From: Brevibacterium sp. S111
Lineage (GTDB): Bacteria; Actinomycetota; Actinomycetes; Actinomycetales; Brevibacteriaceae
DNA: 64,000 nt
Assembly (NCBI RefSeq): GCF_004745075.1
Contig: NZ_RHFH01000002.1
Coordinates: 355,497-419,496 of the forward strand
Reading direction: 5' to 3'
Of the stretch, positions 58,898 through 64,000 are shown piece by piece (within the stretch, counting starts at the first letter, position 1; every line of letters begins with the position of its first letter). Both the position numbers and the translations under genes were made by a program. The notes below the pieces were generated by a model. The model worked only from the letters and a program-made list of their open reading frames with translations, had not been told where the DNA came from and did not search any database.

Positions 58898-61543
58898 ATG
58901 AGCACTGTCGAGTACGAGAGCGCGACCGAATCCCGATTGGCCACCATCGCCGCCTCGGTGAGGTCCTCCGAACTCCTCGGCGACCTCGCCGAAGCCAGCC
59001 GCGAACTCGACCCCGCCCTCTTCCGCCGCCTCTTCGAACTCTCCCGGTCCCCGTCTCTGCTCGTGGCCACCGATTACGACGGCACGATCGCTCCCATCGT
59101 CGACGTCCCCAGCGAAGCCTTTCCCTTGGAGAGCTCGGTCGACTCACTGCGCGCGCTCGCCCTCCTGCCGTCCACCTCGGCGGGGGTCATCTCCGGTCGC
59201 AGCCTGCGTGACCTCGCGGCGATGTCGCGCCTGCCGCGGGAGGTCCACCTCTTCGGATCCCACGGCGGAGAGACCGACACCTTCACCATCGCCAGCCTCA
59301 CCGAGGCGCAGCGGGCGACCCTGGCCGACTTCCGCGCCGAGCTCACCCGCACCCTGCCCGGCGAGGTCATCGAGCACAAGACCACGGGCGCGGCCGTCCA
59401 CCTGCGCGGACTCGACGAGACCGAACGCCGCCGGGTCGAAGCCGCCGTCGAACAGCTCGCGACCGCCCATCCGATCCACCCGACCAGGGGCAAGCAGGTC
59501 ATCGACCTGTCCGTGGTGCCGTCGTCGAAGGCCGAAGCCCTGACCCGGCTGCGGGTGCAGACCGGAGCCGAGAACGTGGTGTTCATCGGCGATGACACCG
59601 CCGACGAATTCGCGCTCGAGACCCTCGGTGAGCACGACCTCGGGCTGAAGGTCGGCACCGAGCCCACGACGACGCACGCGGACTTCCGCCTGGCCTCCTC
59701 GGACGAGGTCTCCACCGTCCTCGGGGCCCTGTTCGAACTGCGCAAGTCCTGGCTCTTCGGTCGGCGGGCCACCCCGATTCAGCGGCACAGCCTGATCGGC
59801 AACGGGCAGTCGACCGCGCTCGTCGATCCCGCGGGCAGCATCTGCTGGATGCCGCACCCGCTGCCGCATTCTGCCTCGATGTTCTCCGAGATCCTCGGCA
59901 CCGAGGCGGCCGGGTTCTTCGCCGTCGCCCCCGTCGGCGGGGCGAGCCCGCTGACTCAGCGTTACCTCGGGCACTCCACGCTGCTCGAGACTCGGTGGGC
60001 CGGCCTCAGCTGCATCGACTACCTCGCTCCCGTCGACGGGCACAGCGACGACACGATCGTCGTGCGCGTGCTCACCGGCGATGCTCCCGCCCGGATCCGC
60101 TTCGCCCCTCGCCTCGACTATGCGACGGTGCCGACCCGCATGGTGACGACCGATGACGGGGTGGCGGTGCTCGGGACCTCGGAACCCATCGAACTCCATG
60201 CCCCGGGGCTCGACTTCGAGCTCGTCGAGAACGGCGACTCCCACACCGCCGAGGCGACCGTCGTGCCCTCGCAGCAGCCCGGCGGCAGGGTCGTGCTCGT
60301 CCTCGCCTGCGGTACGGGCACCGGCGACGCCGGTTATATCGCCACCGGCGGGGAGCACCATGTGCGCGAACGTGCCCTGAACTTCTGGACGAACTGGGTC
60401 GACTCGCTGCACCTGCCCAGCCATCACCGCGAAGAGGTCATCCGCTCGGCGATCACCCTGCGCGCCCTGTGCCACGAACCCACCGGAGGAGTCCTCGCCG
60501 CCCCCACGACCTCCCTGCCCGAGGGTATCGGCGGCGTGCGCAACTGGGACTACCGGTACACGTGGCTGCGGGACGGGTCGATGACGGTCCGGGCCCTGCT
60601 CGCGCTCGGTTCGACGGGCGAGGCCGAAGGCTTCCTGTCGTGGCTGTCCGGGATCCTCTCCCGCACCGTCTCACCCGAACAGCTCCACCCGCTCTACGCC
60701 GTCGACGGTTCGGCGCTGACCACCGAAGCGGTGCTCGCCCACCTGCCCGGATACGCCGGCTCTCGGCCGGTGCGGGTCGGCAATGCCGCCGAACACCAGG
60801 TCCAATTGGACGTGTTCGGCCCGGTCACGGAGCTGCTCGACGAACTCAGCGGCCACCTCGGCGAGCTTCCCGAGAACTATTGGACCCTCACCTGCCAGAT
60901 GGTCGAAGCCGTGGGCAAGCGGTGGTTCGAGGCCGATCACGGGATCTGGGAGGCCCGGCGCGCACCGAAGCACAACGTCTACACGCGAGTGATGTGCTGG
61001 GTGACGGTCGATCGGGCGCTGCGGATCGCCGAACGGTTCGACCGCGAACCGCCCGGGGCGTGGCGGCAGCTGCGCGAGGAGATCGCCCACGACGTGCTCA
61101 CCCACGGGTACAACGAGGAGGTCGGGGCGTTCACCGTCGCCTACGGGGAGACGGATCTGGACTCGGCGGCGCTGTTCGTCGGGCTCTCCGGGCTCGTCGA
61201 CGCCGATGATCCGCGGTTCGTCTCGACCGTCGACGCCGTCGAACGTGAGCTGCGGGTCGGGCCGACCGTGTTCCGCTACCGCTACGACGACGGGCTGCCC
61301 GGCCTCGAGGGCGGATTCCACATCTGCACGACCTGGCTCATCGAGGCCTTCATCGAAGTCGGTCGCATCGACGACGCGTGGGACCTGTTCCGGCAGGTCG
61401 ACAACCTGCTCGGGCCGACGGGGCTGCTGTCCGAGGAGTACGACCCCGTCGCCGAGGCGCACCTGGGCAATCACCCGCAGGCCTACTCGCACCTCGGCTA
61501 CATCCGCGTCGCCCAGCTCCTCGACGCCCACCGCCCGAGCTGA
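58898..61543 (+). CDS. Trehalose-phosphatase (OtsB) fused to a GH15 glycosidase
   Basis: An 881-residue two-domain protein. Residues about 45-290 form a HAD-type trehalose-6-phosphate phosphatase with LLVATDYDGTIAPIVD, VISGRSLRDLA, HGGETDTF and VVFIGDDTADEFALE. From about 300 it is a glycoside hydrolase family 15 enzyme: N-terminal beta domain (ALVDPAGSICWMPHPLP), then the alpha/alpha barrel with GGVRNWDYRYTWLRDGSMTV, an EVGAFTVAYGETDLDSAAL segment and GLLSEEYDPVAEAHLGNHPQ carrying the likely catalytic acids. GH15 members in actinobacteria include trehalases and glucoamylases. Confidence 0.9.
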   Translation: MSTVEYESATESRLATIAASVRSSELLGDLAEASRELDPALFRRLFELSRSPSLLVATDYDGTIAPIVDVPSEAFPLESSVDSLRALALLPSTSAGVISGRSLRDLAAMSRLPREVHLFGSHGGETDTFTIASLTEAQRATLADFRAELTRTLPGEVIEHKTTGAAVHLRGLDETERRRVEAAVEQLATAHPIHPTRGKQVIDLSVVPSSKAEALTRLRVQTGAENVVFIGDDTADEFALETLGEHDLGLKVGTEPTTTHADFRLASSDEVSTVLGALFELRKSWLFGRRATPIQRHSLIGNGQSTALVDPAGSICWMPHPLPHSASMFSEILGTEAAGFFAVAPVGGASPLTQRYLGHSTLLETRWAGLSCIDYLAPVDGHSDDTIVVRVLTGDAPARIRFAPRLDYATVPTRMVTTDDGVAVLGTSEPIELHAPGLDFELVENGDSHTAEATVVPSQQPGGRVVLVLACGTGTGDAGYIATGGEHHVRERALNFWTNWVDSLHLPSHHREEVIRSAITLRALCHEPTGGVLAAPTTSLPEGIGGVRNWDYRYTWLRDGSMTVRALLALGSTGEAEGFLSWLSGILSRTVSPEQLHPLYAVDGSALTTEAVLAHLPGYAGSRPVRVGNAAEHQVQLDVFGPVTELLDELSGHLGELPENYWTLTCQMVEAVGKRWFEADHGIWEARRAPKHNVYTRVMCWVTVDRALRIAERFDREPPGAWRQLREEIAHDVLTHGYNEEVGAFTVAYGETDLDSAALFVGLSGLVDADDPRFVSTVDAVERELRVGPTVFRYRYDDGLPGLEGGFHICTTWLIEAFIEVGRIDDAWDLFRQVDNLLGPTGLLSEEYDPVAEAHLGNHPQAYSHLGYIRVAQLLDAHRPS

Positions 61544-61621
61544 CCTGCGGGGCGGTCCGGGGTGCCTGCCCGCCGGTTGCGCCGCGCAGCACCGACCGCT
61601 GTTGCCTCGCCCGTGAGATGA

Positions 61622-61670
61622 GTGTGGCCAGATTGCCATTTTCGACGCAGAAATGTGCAATCTGACCCCA
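61622..61670. repeat. Intergenic palindrome, copy 1
   Basis: GTGTGGCCAGATTGC faces GCAATCTGACCCCAC across a loop of about 20 nt. Sequence and arms match copy 2 at 63021-63070. It lies downstream of the OtsB-GH15 gene and could end its transcription. Confidence 0.65.
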
Positions 61671-61814
61671 CCCATCTCCGGCGTCTTCCTCCGTCCATAG
61701 CCGCGAGGAGCGAGCGGCGAGTCGTACGTACTCCGCCTGTGGATATCGCAACTCTGTCCACAGGCGGATATTCGCCTCTGGCATTCTTCGTCAAGGGTGA
61801 GGCAGTCTCATGCC

Positions 61815-62981
61815 ATGGATAATCAGGCGTCAGATTCGCGGCCACTCAACGCTACCCAGCGGTCCGGCCCGCAAAGCGGTCAGGCGACCAACTCACGGGC
61901 CGGTTCTAGGACCAGCTCGCGGATGAGCCCGCAGGCCAACCCGCTGCACGACAATCGGGCCGACGTTCCGGCTAACGCAGCTGGGGGATCGACGGCTCCT
62001 CCGCCGCCGCGCGACAGTACGAAGCCGCGGAAGCTGCGCGTCCGGTCCTGGTCGGAGAAGCCACGTCAGTTGTTGACCGCCGCTATTCCGTTCACGAGGG
62101 CGCAGGCCGCTTCGCGGGGAATCACGCGTCGCGCGCTGGACGACGGGCGGAAGTACCAGCAGCTCGACTACGGCGTATGGGTCGAAGCCGCTCCCACGAC
62201 TCGGGTCGTCGCTCCGACTTGGGCGGATACCGAGTGGATCGAAGAGCGAGTGAAGCTGTCGGGTCTGGCCTGCATCGACCCGAATGTGGTCGCCTGCAAT
62301 GTCACTGCGGCACGGTTATATGGCTTGCCGGTGCCGTGGAATGCCGATACACGGATGCATGTGGCCCGCGAAGACAAGTGCCTGTCCAGGTATCGGAAGA
62401 ATGTTGTCTTCCATCGCTACGAATGGCTGCGGTCGGAGAACTTCTTCGGCCTGCCGCTCGTCACGGTACCGCAGTTATTCATCGAACTTGCGCGGGTGCT
62501 GACGGTCAGGCAACTCGTGGAGCTTGGTGATGCCGCCGTCGGCCGGTGGCACGGTGGACCGGTGACAACCATCGACGAGATCCGCGCTGAGCTTGCTTCC
62601 CGCCGCCGAGTGTACGGACGTCTCACCGCTGAAAGCGCGCTCGACTTGGTCCGGGACGATGTGGACTCTCCACCGGAGACGAGGCTGCGATTGCATCTCA
62701 TCGACGCAGGTCTTCCTGAACCCCTGGTCCATCCGGCAGTCATGTGTGCGCTCATCGGGACAGAACTCCATCCAGACATGGGCTATCCGTCGATCAGGCT
62801 CGCCATTGAGTACGAGGGAGACCACCACCGGAGCTCGCCTACCCAGTTTGCTGAGGACAATCGCCGCATCTCAGCACTTCAGGCGGAGGGTTGGACGGTC
62901 ATCCGAGTATCGAAAGGCTCGGACATGTCGGAGATCTGCCGTCTGATCGCCCACCACCTGCGCGCAGGCGGACTTATCTGA
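61815..62981 (+). CDS. AbiEi-like / DUF559 endonuclease-fold protein
   Basis: A 388-residue protein. A disordered Ser/Pro/Gln-rich N-terminus (to about 80) precedes an AbiEi-like helix-turn-helix region (PFTRAQAASRGITRRALDDG, VACNVTAARLYGLPVP) and a C-terminal DUF559/Vsr-like nuclease fold (PETRLRLHLIDAGLPEP; LAIEYEGDHHRSSPTQFAED; GWTVIRVSKGSD). Such genes are frequent and multi-copy in actinobacteria, often near mobile DNA or as abortive-infection relatives. It has lower GC third positions than its neighbours and is flanked by two related palindromes. Confidence 0.75.
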   Translation: MDNQASDSRPLNATQRSGPQSGQATNSRAGSRTSSRMSPQANPLHDNRADVPANAAGGSTAPPPPRDSTKPRKLRVRSWSEKPRQLLTAAIPFTRAQAASRGITRRALDDGRKYQQLDYGVWVEAAPTTRVVAPTWADTEWIEERVKLSGLACIDPNVVACNVTAARLYGLPVPWNADTRMHVAREDKCLSRYRKNVVFHRYEWLRSENFFGLPLVTVPQLFIELARVLTVRQLVELGDAAVGRWHGGPVTTIDEIRAELASRRRVYGRLTAESALDLVRDDVDSPPETRLRLHLIDAGLPEPLVHPAVMCALIGTELHPDMGYPSIRLAIEYEGDHHRSSPTQFAEDNRRISALQAEGWTVIRVSKGSDMSEICRLIAHHLRAGGLI

Positions 62982-63020
62982 GGACGCCACCTGGCCGCTG
63001 CGCCGGTCGGCGAAAGATAG

Positions 63021-63070
63021 GTGTGGTCAGATTGCCCAATTCAAGCTCGATATTGGCAATCTGACCACAC
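63021..63070. repeat. Intergenic palindrome, copy 2
   Basis: GTGTGGTCAGATTGCC (63021-63036) pairs perfectly over 16 bp with 63055-63070, with an 18-nt loop. Located between the convergent DUF559 and MaoC genes, so it may be a two-way terminator, and it shares its arms with copy 1. Confidence 0.75.
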
Positions 63071-63133
63071 CCATTTCGCTGGCAGATGGTATGACCCCGC
63101 TGGCAGTGTTGCGCCGCCCTACCGGACCGAGCC

Positions 63134-63586
63134 TCACTCGACGAGGAGGGTGACCACCTCGGCGACGCAGGCGGGACGTTCCTGGTCCTCGATCTCGATC
63201 GTGTGGTTGAGGATGACCTGCGTGCCCTTCTGGCCGCGGATGACCTCCTTGACCTCGACCCTGCCGCGCAGGCGCGAGCCGACGACCACGGGCTGGAGGA
63301 AGCGGACCTTGTTGAGTCCGTAGTTGACGCGGATGGACACGCCCTCGATCGTGAAGATCTCGGCGGAGAACTTCGGGATGAGCGAGAGGGTGAAGAACCC
63401 GTGGACGATGGTCGCACCATAGGGGCCCTCGGCCGCGCGGGCTTCGTCGATGTGGATCCACTGGTGGTCATCGGTGACATCGGCAAAGGTGTTGATGGCG
63501 TCCTGGTCCATCGTCGTCCACTCGGAGGCTCCGAGTTCTTGACCGATGAGCGATTCGATCTCGTCGATGCCGTTGATGGTGCGCAT
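63134..63586 (-). CDS. MaoC-type (R)-specific enoyl-CoA hydratase
   Basis: A 150-residue single hot-dog-fold dehydratase. The catalytic Asp/His pair is in FADVTDDHQWIHIDEARAAE, and the hydratase-2 motif is GPYGATIVHGFFTLSLIP. AGGAG lies nine bases before the ATG; the longer frames upstream are not supported. It hydrates trans-enoyl-CoA esters in fatty-acid or polyester metabolism. Stands alone at the right edge. Confidence 0.9.
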   Translation of the reverse strand: MRTINGIDEIESLIGQELGASEWTTMDQDAINTFADVTDDHQWIHIDEARAAEGPYGATIVHGFFTLSLIPKFSAEIFTIEGVSIRVNYGLNKVRFLQPVVVGSRLRGRVEVKEVIRGQKGTQVILNHTIEIEDQERPACVAEVVTLLVE

Positions 63587-64000
63587 TGAAGGTTCTCCTT
63601 TGATCCTGGCGACGTTCGATCCCAACGACGCCGATCCTCGCGAATCCGCCTCGCCGAGGCGGGGCCGGCGGCTGACCGCGACCCGACCGAGCGACTGAGC
63701 GGACAATCGATTGGAAAGCGTCGTTCCTGGCATCATACGTCTCCGGCCGCTCGCCGCCACCCGGTCGTCCGGACTGTGAGTCGCGGACCGAGCGTTGCGA
63801 GGTGAGCGTCGCGCGCTGAGAGTCGCGAGGTGAGCGTCGCGAGGCCGGGAACCGGCACGGGCGCGGGCACGGGTAAGCCTTGATCCACCGATCGGTATGG
63901 GAGCCGTGGTGTGAATCCGGTTCTCGCAAAATGTCGACAAATGGGCAGGGAACATCGTCCCGGTCTCTCACCAGTCTGATTCCACTTTTCAGTTCCCGTA
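63587..64000. other. Right-edge stretch with no supported gene
   Basis: No coding frame with codon bias or ribosome site is convincing here. It holds a copy of the 12-mer TCGCCGAGGCGG (63651-63662) and a 17-bp direct repeat GCGAGGTGAGCGTCGCG at 63797-63813 and 63825-63841. Confidence 0.5.
63651..63662 (+). repeat. Intergenic copy of the 12-mer TCGCCGAGGCGG
   Basis: Exact copy about 65 bp upstream of the MaoC start codon, outside any supported gene. Confidence 0.7.

Noticed and set aside
1..64000. CRISPR array, prophage, integron or toxin-antitoxin island
   Set aside because: No regularly spaced repeats, integrase, phage structural genes or paired toxin-antitoxin frames were found; the only clear mobile DNA is the ISL3 composite at the left end.

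Overview
This is about 64 kb of high-GC actinobacterial chromosome. GTG starts, dense 4-nt ATGA overlaps between consecutive genes, RskA/SigK-type sigma control, LPRTG cell-wall anchors and many DesK/LuxR-type two-component systems all point to an actinomycete. A Brevibacterium-like member of the Micrococcales is my best guess, but nothing here proves the genus. No rRNA, tRNA, CRISPR array or phage region was found.

Left end (1-4570): an MHS-family carboxylate/betaine-type transporter gene on the minus strand is cut in two by a 3.84-kb ISL3-type composite element (213-4056). An exact 8-bp target duplication flanks the element, and removing it restores the transporter frame. The element carries a GlxA-type regulator, an antibiotic-biosynthesis-monooxygenase-type protein, a GlcG/HbpS-like protein, a 12-codon stub of a zinc alcohol dehydrogenase, and one intact ISL3 insertion sequence.

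4.5-19 kb: a PLP decarboxylase with a divergent LysR regulator; a mevalonate catabolic cluster (GAF/PucR-type regulator, degradative HMG-CoA reductase, HMG-CoA lyase, two membrane proteins with a TctA-like permease); an alanine-type aminotransferase; an ABC-2 exporter; an APC amino-acid permease; and a GNAT acetyltransferase.

19-25 kb, cell surface: a sortase-anchored PhoA alkaline phosphatase, then a SipW signal peptidase followed by three proteins with SipW-type signal peptides and an LPRTG-anchored protein. This looks like a TasA/camelysin-like surface-fibre locus.

25-36 kb: two convergent ABC-exporter plus DesK/DesR-type two-component modules meet tail to tail. Then come a beta-lactamase-fold serine hydrolase with a frameshifted small membrane protein and a divergent TetR with twin operators, and a second TetR gene.

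36-45 kb: a methyltransferase/esterase pair; a SigK-RskA regulon (fasciclin lipoprotein and sulfite-oxidase-like molybdoenzyme, both preceded by near-identical SigK-type promoters); an Ohr/OsmC protein; a TRIC/UPF0126 channel; a frameshifted PPK2 polyphosphate kinase; and a second OsmC protein.

45-64 kb: an isochorismatase-like hydrolase, an MFS exporter with a MOSC protein, a kynureninase-permease operon with a divergent Lrp regulator, a third OsmC protein, RecQ, another MFS exporter, a Rieske lipoprotein, an ArsR-controlled serine hydrolase, an HdeD-like membrane protein, an OtsB-GH15 fusion, an AbiEi/DUF559-type protein flanked by two copies of the same palindrome, and a MaoC hydratase.

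An exact 12-mer, TCGCCGAGGCGG, occurs at least 13 times on the two strands from 14.9 kb to the end, four times outside genes. It is the strongest unexplained sequence signal in the window.
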